From Helicobacter macacae MIT 99-5501 (GTDB lineage: Bacteria; Campylobacterota; Campylobacteria; Campylobacterales; Helicobacteraceae), in NCBI RefSeq assembly GCF_000507845.1, contig NZ_KI669454.1, positions 1,280,746 to 1,344,745 of the forward strand: a DNA stretch of 64,000 bases, in the 5' to 3' direction. A program made the translations under genes and the position numbers. Under the pieces are notes generated by a model. The model was not told where the DNA came from. It saw nothing but the letters and a program-made list of their open reading frames with translations, and did not search any database. Positions 9,191 through 17,995 of this stretch are shown here, piece after piece. Each line of letters begins with the position of its first letter. Positions within the stretch are counted from its first letter, which is position 1.

Positions 9191-9989
9191 GGGAAATAAG
9201 CTAGATTCCAAATACGCGCTTTGCGAAGCGTTTGACAAAAAAGGTAAAAAAGCCTTTATACCATTTATCACTTGCGGGTATCCTAGCCTAGATTTAAGCG
9301 AGCAAATCATCTACGCGCTAGAGCAAAACGGAGCAGATATTATTGAAATAGGGATTGCTTTTTCTGACCCTGTGGCAGAGGGAGAAACTATCCAAAAAGC
9401 AAGCGCGCAAGCATTGCAAAACGGCGTGCATTGTGAAGAAGTGTTTGCTCTAGTCAAAAAAGTGCGAGACAAAATCCACGCACGACTCGCCTTTATGACT
9501 TATGCAAATATCGTGTGTGCTTATGGCGTAGATAGGTTTATCACGCAAATGGCGTCTTTGGGCGTGGGCGGGCTGATTTTGGCTGATGTGCCCTATGAGG
9601 AAAAGAGCGTTTTTGCAAAGGTGTGTCAAAAGTATGGAGTGGATTTTATATCACTCATCGCGCCTAGCTCCAAAAGCCGAGTGGATATGATAGCAAAAGA
9701 AGCAAGCGGGTTTATTTATTGTGTAAGCTCGCTAGGCGTTACAGGTATGCGAAGTGAGTTTGACAAAGGGCTAGAATCTATGGTTGGCGAGATACGCAAA
9801 TCCTCTAGCGTGCCTGTAGCTGTGGGGTTTGGAATCTCAAATGCCACCCAAGCAAAAGAAGTAGCCAAGTATGCAGATGGCGTAATCATCGGTAGCGCAA
9901 TAATGAAAATCTGCGAACAACACAAAGAACAATGCGTAAGCCATATCGTTACATTTGCACGCGAAGTGCGAGAAGCATTAGATAGTTAG
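9183..9989 (+). CDS. trpA: Tryptophan synthase alpha chain
   Basis: TrpA cleaves indole-3-glycerol phosphate and passes indole to TrpB. The 268-residue TIM-barrel protein keeps the first catalytic acid (Glu55 in [11 protein letters not shown]). At the place of the usual second acid, Asp60 of E. coli, it has Glu66 (VAEGETIQ instead of the common VADGPTIQ). Loop 6 is [10 protein letters not shown] and the phosphate site is VGFGIS...IIGSAI, both intact. It overlaps trpB by eight bases, typical for coupled subunit synthesis. A weak hairpin follows the stop. Confidence 0.95.
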   Translation: MTKGNKLDSKYALCEAFDKKGKKAFIPFITCGYPSLDLSEQIIYALEQNGADIIEIGIAFSDPVAEGETIQKASAQALQNGVHCEEVFALVKKVRDKIHARLAFMTYANIVCAYGVDRFITQMASLGVGGLILADVPYEEKSVFAKVCQKYGVDFISLIAPSSKSRVDMIAKEASGFIYCVSSLGVTGMRSEFDKGLESMVGEIRKSSSVPVAVGFGISNATQAKEVAKYADGVIIGSAIMKICEQHKEQCVSHIVTFAREVREALDS

Positions 9990-9995
9990 GATTTT

Positions 9996-10013
9996 TAGAT
10001 TTTGTAAAATCTA
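9996..10013 (+). terminator. Weak hairpin after trpA
   Basis: TAGATTTT and AAAATCTA form an 8-base inverted repeat (about 7 usable pairs) seven bases after the trpA stop, followed by T-rich sequence. It is poor in GC and so a weak intrinsic terminator at best. It is the only terminator-like structure seen directly after the trpBA pair. Confidence 0.4.
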
Positions 10014-10108
10014 GCTTGTTTTGACTTTTTTAACTTTCTCTTTTAACTTTTTTTTGATTCTAAAAATTTTCCACCAAAAAATTACCAAAAACCTACCAAA
10101 ATCACAGA

Positions 10109-10145
10109 ATCATAAAAAATATAATCATTTCATATTTTTTATGAT
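10109..10145. repeat. Perfect 14-bp inverted repeat in a 421-bp AT-rich gap
   Basis: ATCATAAAAAATAT (10109-10122) and ATATTTTTTATGAT (10132-10145) are perfect reverse complements around a 9-base loop. The gap 9990-10410 between trpA and the next gene is very AT-rich and holds no credible gene. An open frame at 10021-10260 is Phe/Leu/Lys low complexity and was discarded. The palindrome could be an operator for the downstream outer-membrane gene or a bidirectional terminator. The rest of the gap shows TATAAT-like words but no single clear promoter. Confidence 0.6.
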
Positions 10146-10410
10146 ATTGCGTATTTTTAATTATTTTTACACATTTTTGTATAAAATAGTAACATATTTG
10201 TATTTTTTACAAAGATTAAAATATATTTTAATTGACAAATTATTTTTTATTCACTTATAATTTGCTTGCCACCCCAAAAAGAATTGATAAAATCTTTTTC
10301 TTTAAGTTCTTTATAAAATTCTCTTAATTTTAGTTAATGTTGCTTTGTTTTTACAAAATCATATTAAACAAAAATGCAAAAATCAAATCACATAAACAAG
10401 GTGCGCAAAA

Positions 10411-11244
10411 ATGAATATAGCACTTAAAAAATCACTTTTTATGCCCATTATTTGTGGACTACCACTATCGCTTTTATCTGCGAAATATATCTGCGCAGAG
10501 GGTGCAAAAGGATTTTGGTGTAGCACATCAAAAATGGGAGTAGGCACATATTACGCGCATTATAAACACCCAAAAATCAATCATTTTGGCGGACATCTTA
10601 GCGTGTCCTCTCTGTATTGGAAAGAAAGATTTAGTATAGGAGCGGATATAAGCGGAGGGCTAGGAGAGCAAAAAATATCAAGTGATTTTTTTGATTCTGC
10701 TCCCAAAAACTCATTTGGTGGCTTTTTGGGATTTGGGCTGTATTCGGGGGTAAATCTTGGCGATTTTCTAAAAAATGAGATACAAAATCCATTTATTTTG
10801 CATTTTTCCACTTCATTTCACTTCGATAACTATGGCTTAAGAAACAATATACCTGATACGCTGTTTTTTACACTTGGTGCTGGACTAAGTAGCATAAAGA
10901 CAATAGACAAATTTAGCCTAGAATACTCCCTAAACTACGGCTATGTCGTGTATGGCTCATATCGATTTATTGAGCGCAAAAATCCAAATAGTCTTGCAAT
11001 CTCACGCAGAAGCGAATCTACAATAGGACACAATAGCCACGAAGCAAAGGCTAGCCTTGCAATAACCTATAATAGTTTTTATGCAAAGTTTAGCTGCATT
11101 TATCGCTTTTTAGATGATTCCAAAGAAGTGTGGGTAAAGAAATTTAGCACCGATTCTGCAACTTACCGCTTGGGCTATCCCCACACGCACAATCTCATCA
11201 CTATGCTTGAAGTGGGATATAGCTTTGGGGAGTTTGGCAAATAG
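10411..11244 (+). CDS. Outer-membrane beta-barrel-like protein, unrecognised family
   Basis: A 277-residue protein with an N-terminal signal-like segment (LKKSLFMPIICGLPLSLLSA). It then shows alternating aromatic/polar stretches typical of outer-membrane strands (GGHLSVSSLYWKERFSIGADISGG, FTLGAGLSSIKTIDKFSLEYSLNYGYVVYG). It ends in MLEVGYSFGEFGK. Two cysteines near the mature N-terminus (YICAEGAKGFWC) could form a disulphide. I cannot assign a named family. Nothing else in its operon indicates a substrate, and it is convergent with hisD. Confidence 0.65.
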   Translation: MNIALKKSLFMPIICGLPLSLLSAKYICAEGAKGFWCSTSKMGVGTYYAHYKHPKINHFGGHLSVSSLYWKERFSIGADISGGLGEQKISSDFFDSAPKNSFGGFLGFGLYSGVNLGDFLKNEIQNPFILHFSTSFHFDNYGLRNNIPDTLFFTLGAGLSSIKTIDKFSLEYSLNYGYVVYGSYRFIERKNPNSLAISRRSESTIGHNSHEAKASLAITYNSFYAKFSCIYRFLDDSKEVWVKKFSTDSATYRLGYPHTHNLITMLEVGYSFGEFGK

Positions 11245-11256
11245 TCAAATTCTAAT

Positions 11257-12579
11257 TTAGATTTTGGTTATTTGCATTCTAGCTAGCACGGCTTGTGCGT
11301 GAGCGTCTAAATCCTCCAAATGTGCCAAATGCGCACAAGGCTTGCCAAGAGTGCTTATAGCGTCTTTGGAAAAATAAATCACAGAGCTTTTTTTCATAAA
11401 ATGCTCCACCCCCAAAGGCGAGAAAAACCTCGCACTTCCGCCTGTGGGAAGCGTGTGATTTGGTCCTGCGAGATAGTCGCCTATGGGTTCTGGCGTGTGT
11501 GTGCCTAGAAATATCGCGCCTGCATTTTTCACACTAGGCAATAGCTCAAAAGGACTTGCCACCATTAGCTCCAAATGCTCTGGCGCAAGCGCATTGCAAT
11601 AATGAGTGCATTGGGCTATGTCTTTGCAGATAATAATCGCGCCTCTGTTGTCAATACTTGATTTTGCTATGTGCTTTTTAGGCAAAGTATCCAAAATCGC
11701 TTCTACTTTCTCGGCTACGATTTTGGCTAGATTTTCATCATCTACAAACAAAAATGAGCTTGCCATCTCATCGTGCTCTGCTTGAGATAGCAAATCGTGC
11801 GCTAGATATGTCGCATTTGCACTACTATCAGCGATGATAGCAATCTCACTAGGTCCAGCTATCATATCAATCCCCACTTCGCCAAAGACAAGTTTTTTTG
11901 CACTAGCTACATAAATATTGCCCGGTCCTGTGATGACATCTGCTTTTTTTATGTGCGGATTTGCTTGGCTTTTTGACACTCCAAATGCCATTAGTCCCAC
12001 TGCGCTTGCCCCACCGACTTTATAAATTTCTTTTATGCCACAGATATGCAGTGCCGCTAGCAAAAGCGCGTTTGTCTGCATATCTGGCGTAGGTGTGCAT
12101 ACAAATATTGATTCTACGCCCGCTACGATTGCAGGGATAGCATTCATAAGCAGTGAGCTAGGATAGCTTGCCTTGCCCCCCGGTATATATAGCCCTGCCC
12201 TCTCCACAGGCGTATATTTCGCACCTAGCACGCTACCATTTGATTCAAAGTCAAGCCACGATTGGCGTTTTTCTTTTGAGTGAAAAGCATAGATTCTATC
12301 ATAAGCTATGTGCAAAGCCTCTTTTGTGTCTTTATCTAGCGCGTCATAAGCCTCCTTACACTCACTAGGAGAAATGCTTAAATCCTCCAAACTTTTGGGA
12401 CTCCACCTATCAAATCTCTCTACTTGAGATAGTAGCGCACTAAGTCCATTTTCACGCACTTCGCGCAAGATAGATTCTACTTTTGGTATTACTTCGCTTA
12501 TATCCTCGCTTCCACGCAAAAGGATTTTTTCAAACTCGTTTTCAAAGCCTTTTTGTGAGCTATTTAGAATCTTTATCAT
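11257..12579 (-). CDS. hisD: Histidinol dehydrogenase
   Basis: HisD catalyses the last two steps of histidine synthesis, oxidising histidinol to histidine with NAD and zinc. The 440-residue protein contains the family run YIPGGKASYPSSLLMNAIPA, the signature around IDMIAGPSEIAIIADSSANA...HDLLSQAEHDE, and the zinc/substrate residues in PTGGSARFFSPLGVEHFMKK near the end. AAGGAG precedes the ATG at 12579. It stands alone on the minus strand. The only other his gene in the window is hisIE at 57 kb, so the his genes are scattered. Confidence 0.97.
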   Translation of the reverse strand: MIKILNSSQKGFENEFEKILLRGSEDISEVIPKVESILREVRENGLSALLSQVERFDRWSPKSLEDLSISPSECKEAYDALDKDTKEALHIAYDRIYAFHSKEKRQSWLDFESNGSVLGAKYTPVERAGLYIPGGKASYPSSLLMNAIPAIVAGVESIFVCTPTPDMQTNALLLAALHICGIKEIYKVGGASAVGLMAFGVSKSQANPHIKKADVITGPGNIYVASAKKLVFGEVGIDMIAGPSEIAIIADSSANATYLAHDLLSQAEHDEMASSFLFVDDENLAKIVAEKVEAILDTLPKKHIAKSSIDNRGAIIICKDIAQCTHYCNALAPEHLELMVASPFELLPSVKNAGAIFLGTHTPEPIGDYLAGPNHTLPTGGSARFFSPLGVEHFMKKSSVIYFSKDAISTLGKPCAHLAHLEDLDAHAQAVLARMQITKI

Positions 12580-12645
12580 TGTTTTCTCCTTAAATTTATG
12601 TCATTATCTTATGGCGTTGTGCCAAGCATTTTATAGCCAAAAAGC

Positions 12646-12654
12646 ATTATAGCA
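12646..12654 (-). promoter_or_regulatory. Extended -10 promoter for hisD
   Basis: On the minus strand the sequence reads TGCTATAAT, a full extended -10 element, about 70 bases upstream of the hisD ATG. No -35 box is evident, which is usual for vegetative promoters of this group. Confidence 0.65.
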
Positions 12655-12700
12655 TTTAATTGCCAAAAAAGCCTTAAGGGATTTTAGCTTAATAGTTTTA

Positions 12701-12709
12701 TGGTATCAT
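12701..12709 (+). promoter_or_regulatory. Extended -10 promoter for pgk
   Basis: TGGTATCAT lies about 47 bases upstream of the pgk ATG and follows a T-rich stretch. It matches the extended -10 pattern TGnTAnnAT and is divergent from the hisD promoter in the same gap. Confidence 0.5.
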
Positions 12710-12755
12710 TTCGCCCGATTATTTACTATAAATAAACCAAACAAAAGGAGCGCAA

Positions 12756-13967
12756 ATGGAGCAAGTCGCGGGCATTTCCTTTATGCAAAAAGTAAAGACG
12801 GTTAAAGATATTGAGCTAAAAAATAAGCGGATTTTGATTCGTGTTGATTTTAATGTTCCAATGGACGAAGAATTTGACATTAGCGATGATACGCGCATAC
12901 GAGAAGCACTGCCCACTATCAATTATTGCGTAGATAATGAGCCAAAGTGCATAGTGCTTGTAAGTCATCTAGGACGCCCCAAAGGCAAGCAAGCAGAATT
13001 CTCACTAAAGCATATTTTAAAGCGACTGGAGAGATTGCTTGATAGAAATGTGCTTTTTGCTGATTCTATTGATTCACTTGGCTCTTTGCAGAGTGAAGCA
13101 GAAGAGGGAAGTATCATTTTGCTAGAAAATATTAGATTTTATGAGGGAGAAGAAAAAAACAGCGATGAGCTAAGCAAAAATCTAGCAAACCATTGCGATG
13201 TGTTTGTCAATGACGCATTTGGGACAAGCCACAGAGCGCACTCGAGCACTTATGGCGTAAGCAAATTTGTCAAAGAAAAAGTAGCAGGACTTTTGCTAAA
13301 AAAAGAAATAGATTCTTTTGCCAAAGCCCTAGCAAATCCGCTAAAACCCGTGCTTCTAATCGTAGGGGGTAGCAAAGTGAGCTCAAAACTCGCCCTGCTA
13401 GAAAATATCCTTTCTGTGGTGGATAAAATCATCATAGGCGGTGCTATGAGCAATACATTTCTTGCTTCTTTGGGCTATGATATGGCAGACTCTATGGTAG
13501 AAAACGACTTGATAGATGAAGCAAAAAAAATCCTGCAAAAAGCAAAAGAAAAAAATGTCAAAATCTATTTGCCTGTCGATGTGGTAAGCACTGATGACAT
13601 AAAAGAACACCAAAATATCAAAATCACTCCCGCCCAAGATGTCCCTCAAGGCTACAAAGCAGTAGATATGGGACCTGCTAGCACGAGGCTATTTAACGAA
13701 GTCATACAAGCAAGCCAAACAATAATATGGAATGGACCACTTGGAATTTATGAGATTTCACAATTCTCGCGCGGAACATTCAACCTAGCCCACGCTATCG
13801 CAGATACTTATGCCTTTTCACTAATCGGTGGTGGCGACACAGCAGACGCGGTAGAAAAAGCAGGGGAGCGCGATAATATGAGCTTCATATCCACAGGTGG
13901 TGGAGCAAGCCTAGAGTTGCTAGAGGGTAAGATTTTGCCCGCATTTGAAGTGCTAGACAAAAAATAA
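12756..13967 (+). CDS. pgk: Phosphoglycerate kinase
   Basis: Pgk transfers phosphate between 1,3-bisphosphoglycerate and ADP in glycolysis/gluconeogenesis. The signature KRILIRVDFNVPMD is near residues 24-37, and the C-terminal nucleotide site has IWNGPLGIYE and GGGDTADAVE...STGGGASLELLEGK. The 403-residue length is normal. Two starts are possible. ATG 12756 has AAAGGAG just upstream and is preferred. ATG 12783 would give the more usual N-terminus but lacks a site. Nearby ppsA supports use in gluconeogenesis. Confidence 0.97.
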   Translation: MEQVAGISFMQKVKTVKDIELKNKRILIRVDFNVPMDEEFDISDDTRIREALPTINYCVDNEPKCIVLVSHLGRPKGKQAEFSLKHILKRLERLLDRNVLFADSIDSLGSLQSEAEEGSIILLENIRFYEGEEKNSDELSKNLANHCDVFVNDAFGTSHRAHSSTYGVSKFVKEKVAGLLLKKEIDSFAKALANPLKPVLLIVGGSKVSSKLALLENILSVVDKIIIGGAMSNTFLASLGYDMADSMVENDLIDEAKKILQKAKEKNVKIYLPVDVVSTDDIKEHQNIKITPAQDVPQGYKAVDMGPASTRLFNEVIQASQTIIWNGPLGIYEISQFSRGTFNLAHAIADTYAFSLIGGGDTADAVEKAGERDNMSFISTGGGASLELLEGKILPAFEVLDKK

Positions 13968-14212
13968 TCTACTTTAGATTTTGCTTGTATATTTTAGCCC
14001 AAAAGCCAAACTTTAAGATTTTTTAGCAATATTTTTTTTAGATTTTGCCTTTTTAGATTTTTGCAATATTTGCAATATTTGCTGATTTGGCAAATGGCAC
14101 TTTTTGGCGCGGAATCAGTGCTTAGATTTTTGGCTAGATTTTGGCTAGATTTTGCTAAAATACATTAGCTTCAAATCATTTCAAAATCATAAAAAATACA
14201 AGGAGGCTTCCT

Positions 14213-15172
14213 ATGATGAATGTGTTTTTTAAGCAAGGCTCAATGGTCGTGCAAAAAAAAATCCAAGACAATTTCACACTCCCAGAGGGTGCGATATTGT
14301 GGATAGATTTGCTTCACCCATCTGCTGCGGAAGTCTCCTATATTGCAAAAACTTACGCTCTAGACATTCCTACCAAAGAGGAGCGCGAAGAGATTGAGGA
14401 AAGTGCGCGATATGCCGAGGATGCCGACACTATAACGATAAATACATACTTCCTCACACGCGATGCCGAGCTAGAGCTACACAACGAAACCGTAACCTTT
14501 CTTTTGCTAAAGGGAATCTTATTTACCATTCGCTATGAGGATTTTAAGGTGTTTAATGAGATTCATCAAAGTGTGCTAATTAGCCCACGAAAATTTGAAG
14601 ATGGATTTGACATCGTAAGCAGAATCTTTGAAGTGCGTGTCGAGCAAGATGCTGATATGCTAGAGGGTGCGGCAAAGCTTACCAAAATTTTGCGTAAAGC
14701 CGCGCTAGAAGAGACTTCAAGCGAGCACGACCATATCGCTAGGCTATCTCGCCTATCAAGCCTCCAAGAGCTAAATTTAAGCGTGAGGGATTCTCTATTT
14801 GATAAGCGGCGCGCTATTATGGCTTTATTGCGAAGTGGTAAAGTCGAGCAAGACATAAAAAAAGAGCTGACTATCGTGCTAAAAGACTTAAACTCTCTCG
14901 TAGAATTTACCAATGTCAATCTTAGTATGCTTGACAACACACAAAGCATTTTCACTAGCCAAATCAATATCGAGCAAAACAAAATCATCAAACTTTTTAC
15001 CGTAGCGACAATGGCGATGATGCCACCCACGCTTATTGGCACGATTTATGGTATGAATTTTACCAATATGCCCGAGCTTGATTTACCTTATGCCTATCCT
15101 GTGGTGCTAATTGCAATGGTTGTATCCACTGCGATTCCTATCGTCATCTTTAAGAAAAAAGGCTGGCTATAA
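14213..15172 (+). CDS. corA: CorA family magnesium/cobalt transporter
   Basis: The 319-residue protein has a long soluble N-terminal domain, a helical stalk (about 150-250) and two C-terminal membrane helices. The selectivity motif YGMNF lies near residue 279 in [21 protein letters not shown]. This fits a pentameric CorA channel in the inner membrane that takes up Mg2+ (possibly Co2+ or Ni2+). AAGGAGG before ATG 14213 supports the start. The gene stands alone, with a repeat-rich 245-bp gap on its left containing tandem GCAATATTT and TAGATTTTGGC words. Confidence 0.95.
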   Translation: MMNVFFKQGSMVVQKKIQDNFTLPEGAILWIDLLHPSAAEVSYIAKTYALDIPTKEEREEIEESARYAEDADTITINTYFLTRDAELELHNETVTFLLLKGILFTIRYEDFKVFNEIHQSVLISPRKFEDGFDIVSRIFEVRVEQDADMLEGAAKLTKILRKAALEETSSEHDHIARLSRLSSLQELNLSVRDSLFDKRRAIMALLRSGKVEQDIKKELTIVLKDLNSLVEFTNVNLSMLDNTQSIFTSQINIEQNKIIKLFTVATMAMMPPTLIGTIYGMNFTNMPELDLPYAYPVVLIAMVVSTAIPIVIFKKKGWL

Positions 15173-15323
15173 ATGGTTGATTTCGCGCTTGCAAGGCTTT
15201 GTAGGGATAAAATGCTATTTGCAAGGCTTTTTGCAGAGATTAAAAAATGCTTTATGTGGGCTTTTTGCTACAAAATCCAAATTTAGACTTGCAATGTCAA
15301 AGATAATGCCAAAAGAATGAATA

Positions 15324-16088
15324 ATGCTAGATATTATCGCCTCGCCACAATCGTGGTTCGCACTCATTAGCCTAGTGTTATTAGAAATCGCGTTAGGCGT
15401 GGATAATCTAATCTTTTTAGCTATTTTGGTTTCTCGCTTGCCAAAGGCAGAGCAAAAAAAAGCAAGGATTTTAGGGCTTAGCTTTGCAGGGCTTACTCGT
15501 ATCGCCCTGCTTGGCTTTCTTTTTTGGCTTACCAAACTTACAAAACCTCTTTTTTACGCATTTGGGCTAGGGATTTCAGGGAGGGATATTATCCTTATTT
15601 TGGGTGGTGTCTTTTTGTTATACAAAAGCACCAAAGAAATCCACGAGCTAGCCTTTGGGCAAAATCTAGCGCAATCAAATCTACCCAAAAAGCCTAGCTT
15701 TTGGCTTATCATCGCTCAAATTGGATTTTTAGACATTATTTTTTCGCTAGATTCTGTGTTTGCTGCAGTGGGTATGGCACAGCATTTAGAAGTAATGATA
15801 TGCGCGATTTTGGTAGCTGTGGGTGTGATGATGTTTGCAAGTGAGTGGATTTGTCGCGTAATAGAGGCATATCCTAGCCTAAAAATTTTAGCACTAGGAT
15901 TTTTGCTTATCATAGGAGTGGTGCTTATCGCAGATGGCTTGCACTATGAAATCCCAAAGGGATATGTGTATTTTGCTATGGCATTTTCGCTTCTTGTGGA
16001 ATGTATAAATATTTTTTCTCGCCACAATTCTGCCAAAAACACAAAATCTACAAGCACAGATTCTAGCGATTCTACAAAATCTCCTTAA
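15324..16088 (+). CDS. TerC/Alx family integral membrane protein
   Basis: A 254-residue polytopic protein of about seven membrane helices with the TerC signatures ALGVDNLIFLAIL (about 20-32) and FLDIIFSLDSVFAAVGMAQ (about 135-153). Their acidic residues lie in the membrane. TerC/Alx proteins are linked to metal-ion export, especially manganese, and to tellurite resistance. The specific ion cannot be read here. The hydrophilic tail is Ser/Thr/Lys-rich. It is 151 bases after corA on the same strand. Confidence 0.9.
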   Translation: MLDIIASPQSWFALISLVLLEIALGVDNLIFLAILVSRLPKAEQKKARILGLSFAGLTRIALLGFLFWLTKLTKPLFYAFGLGISGRDIILILGGVFLLYKSTKEIHELAFGQNLAQSNLPKKPSFWLIIAQIGFLDIIFSLDSVFAAVGMAQHLEVMICAILVAVGVMMFASEWICRVIEAYPSLKILALGFLLIIGVVLIADGLHYEIPKGYVYFAMAFSLLVECINIFSRHNSAKNTKSTSTDSSDSTKSP

Positions 16089-16484
16089 AACGCACTTTTA
16101 AAGTAACTTTTAAAAATACTTCCTAGAAATATTCACAACGATTCAAAAATACTCCAAGACAAAATTCACACTTTATTCACAATTTCTATTTTATTTTTAC
16201 CAAAAATATATATTTCATTTACAAATAATATACTTTTGTTTTTTACAATCACGCTTCAAGGCTCATCACAAGGTTGGCAACTTACCTTAAAATGTTGCTT
16301 TGGTGCTAAACCAACACAAACCCGACAGAAATGTTTTTCAAACTCCTTGTAAAAAATCGCGTGGTGAGTCCTTGCCTTTCTTTGATTATTCTTTTACACT
16401 TCTTATGAATTTTTTACATTTTTTTTACTTCTCCCTTGTAGCTACCCCATTCATCGCTTGCAGATTTTCCTCCCCTTGTCAAAT
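16089..16484 (+). ncRNA. Intergenic region with a possible short structured RNA
   Basis: This 396-bp gap lies between convergent terC and ttcA and has no credible gene. A -10-like TACAAT is at 16244-16249. Downstream, nested complementary blocks occur: GTTGG (16273-16277) with CCAAC (16311-16315), enclosing CAAC (16278-16281) with GTTG (16294-16297). This could be a small RNA, or chance pairing. There is no match to SRP RNA, tmRNA or tRNA that I can see. Confidence 0.2.
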
Positions 16485-17372
16485 CTATATCAAGTCTTGT
16501 TTGTCAAGATAATTTTCATCACAGAAACTATTTGCGTGCAGATTTTTAAACGCATTTTGGAGGGATTTAAAAAGCAATGGATTTGCGCCCTCCAAAGTAG
16601 AGAGTAGCTCTTTGGTATTTGCGCGTGCTTTTGGTCGCTTATCCTCTGGTAGCCAATTTATCGGACAATTACAATCTGGAGCGATATAGATTTGATTGCT
16701 AGCGATGAAATCGCGTATCTGCCTCTCTCGCACAAAAATCATCGGGCGAATCACAAAAAGCCCATTTTGCGCTTTGTATATCGGCGGCATCGAGCGCAAA
16801 GCACCATTATAAGTGAGATTCATCAAAAAGCTCTCTGCTGCGTCATCTAGGTGATGTCCTAGCGCGATTTTGTTAAACCCTCCTTGCAACGCTTGTGTAT
16901 ATAGGCTACCCCTACGCATACGAGAGCAAAAACTACAATAAATCGTCCCCTCTCTTTTGTGCTCTTCTAAAATCTTATAAATATCCGTGCGGATAAGCTC
17001 ATAAGGAATCTCATTTGCCTCACAATACTCCGCTATGCACTCATACTCGCCACCACGCCCATAATCAATAGTAATAGCCTTGAACTCAAACTTAAAAGGC
17101 GCGTGCTTTTGCATATATGCTAGTATCGTAGCCAAAAGCGTAGAATCCTTGCCTCCACTAAGTCCTAGCAAAATCCTATCGCCCTCCTTTATAAGCCCGT
17201 ATTTTGCATTTGTCCGCCCTACTATGTTTAGGATTTTTTTGCTTATGGTTGGCAGGGTGGTTTTTTTTGAGGTAGTGTTTGTGGCAGTTTTTTGAGCGGA
17301 TTTTGTGTCTGTTTTTGTGGTGGATTTGGATTTTGTAGAGTGCGATTCTTTAGCATTATCGTGTGTTTGCAT
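16485..17372 (-). CDS. ttcA: TtcA-like tRNA 2-thiocytidine synthetase
   Basis: TtcA-type enzymes thiolate cytidine 32 of some tRNAs using ATP and an iron-sulfur cluster. The 295-residue protein has the PP-loop SGGKDS at 72-77. The CxxC cluster pair is Cys146 and Cys149 (YCSFCSRMRRG), with candidate third ligands at Cys234/236 (PDCNC), plus LGHHLDDAAE. The first 45 residues are a Lys/Thr/Ser tail not found in typical TtcA, probably a lineage-specific extension. An alternative name is a TilS-superfamily ATPase, but the cysteine pattern favours TtcA. Confidence 0.9.
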   Translation of the reverse strand: MQTHDNAKESHSTKSKSTTKTDTKSAQKTATNTTSKKTTLPTISKKILNIVGRTNAKYGLIKEGDRILLGLSGGKDSTLLATILAYMQKHAPFKFEFKAITIDYGRGGEYECIAEYCEANEIPYELIRTDIYKILEEHKREGTIYCSFCSRMRRGSLYTQALQGGFNKIALGHHLDDAAESFLMNLTYNGALRSMPPIYKAQNGLFVIRPMIFVRERQIRDFIASNQIYIAPDCNCPINWLPEDKRPKARANTKELLSTLEGANPLLFKSLQNAFKNLHANSFCDENYLDKQDLI

Positions 17373-17405
17373 AGTTTGTATCCTAGTTTTTACTTTAGGC
17401 AGTGG

Positions 17406-17670
17406 CTAAAATAGCTCACTATGTGAGCCGACATTTAAAGCTATAAGTTCTAAAAACTTTTTAGCATATATAAGCACCAAATCTGGTTTTATATGACAAT
17501 CTCTACACCCCCTTTAGATTTCCACTCAATGCGTGGTCATTATATTTTGCTTCTAGCACTTCATCATTGGCAAGCCTTGTTAAAATCTCACTTACACTTT
17601 CCCTATCTGTATGGCTAAGTCTTTTGAAACTCTTTTTGAATGCCTTTGCATATATGAGTTCAAACTTCAC
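17406..17670 (-). pseudogene. Frameshifted RelE/YafQ-type toxin gene
   Basis: On the minus strand a GTG at 17670 overlaps the antitoxin stop (GTGA) and opens a frame starting MKFELIYAKAFKKSFKRL. It continues through YNDHALSGNLKG, then stops at a run of five G (plus-strand C at 17508-17512). Removing one G restores CRDCHIKPDLVLIYAKKF and the ending VGSHSELF, about 88 residues in all. The restored protein keeps the YafQ-like catalytic pattern (His in DHALSG, His and Asp in CHIKPD, His in GSHSELF). As read, the toxin is dead or needs frameshifting. A sequencing error at the homopolymer is possible. Confidence 0.8.
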
Positions 17671-17921
17671 GACTCTAGTGCCTTTCGCAATTCATTTATA
17701 TCGCTATATGTCTTTAGTGTGCCTTTTTGTAGCTCTCGCTCCATCTCTGCGATAGATTCTAAAATCTCTCTTTCTACTTCAGGCTTTAGTGTATAGTCGT
17801 GTGCTTTGCATATCGGGCATTCATCTACCTCTTGGGTGATGACTAAATCCTTATTTAGCCCCTTTAGGCTTTCTATCACTCGCAAAGTTTCAGCATCTAC
17901 ATTCTCTAGTATGATAGTCAT
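17667..17921 (-). CDS. Antitoxin of a RelB/DinJ-like type II system
   Basis: An 84-residue acidic protein with an N-terminal strand (MTIILENVDAETLRVIESLKGL) and a C-terminal helix of antitoxin character (KGTLKTYSDINELRKALES). It also carries a CPIC pair (DECPICKAHDY), unusual for a RelB-like antitoxin and perhaps metal-binding. It starts after AAGGAG. It lies immediately upstream of, and overlaps by four bases, the frameshifted RelE/YafQ-like toxin. It would bind the toxin and repress the shared promoter. Confidence 0.75.
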   Translation of the reverse strand: MTIILENVDAETLRVIESLKGLNKDLVITQEVDECPICKAHDYTLKPEVEREILESIAEMERELQKGTLKTYSDINELRKALES

Positions 17922-17975
17922 TTTACGCTCCTTATATTTTTTCCTAAAACTAGATTTTGCAAAAAAGATTTTGGC

Positions 17976-17981
17976 ATTATA
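17976..17981 (-). promoter_or_regulatory. -10 element for the toxin-antitoxin operon
   Basis: The minus strand reads TATAAT about 55 bases upstream of the antitoxin ATG, between it and the convergent-side MFS gene end. No palindromic operator stands out. Confidence 0.5.
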
Positions 17982-17995
17982 TCGTATTTTAGATT

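Noticed and set aside
10021..10260. Open frame of 79 codons in the gap before the outer-membrane gene
   Set aside because: Phe/Leu/Lys/Ile low complexity, no ribosome site, and it runs through a perfect palindrome; best explained by AT-rich noncoding DNA.
14105..14125. TGGCACTTTTTGGCGC as a sigma-54 promoter before corA
   Set aside because: The -12 element reads TGGC instead of TTGC and spacing is off; corA is not a known sigma-54 gene.
15173..15320. Short frames between corA and terC, including a 37-codon frame starting on the corA stop
   Set aside because: No ribosome site for the short frame and the longer one overlaps corA out of frame; likely spacer.
16300..16512. Open frame of 70 codons between terC and ttcA
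   Set aside because: Overlaps the end of ttcA, has no ribosome site and no recognisable domain.
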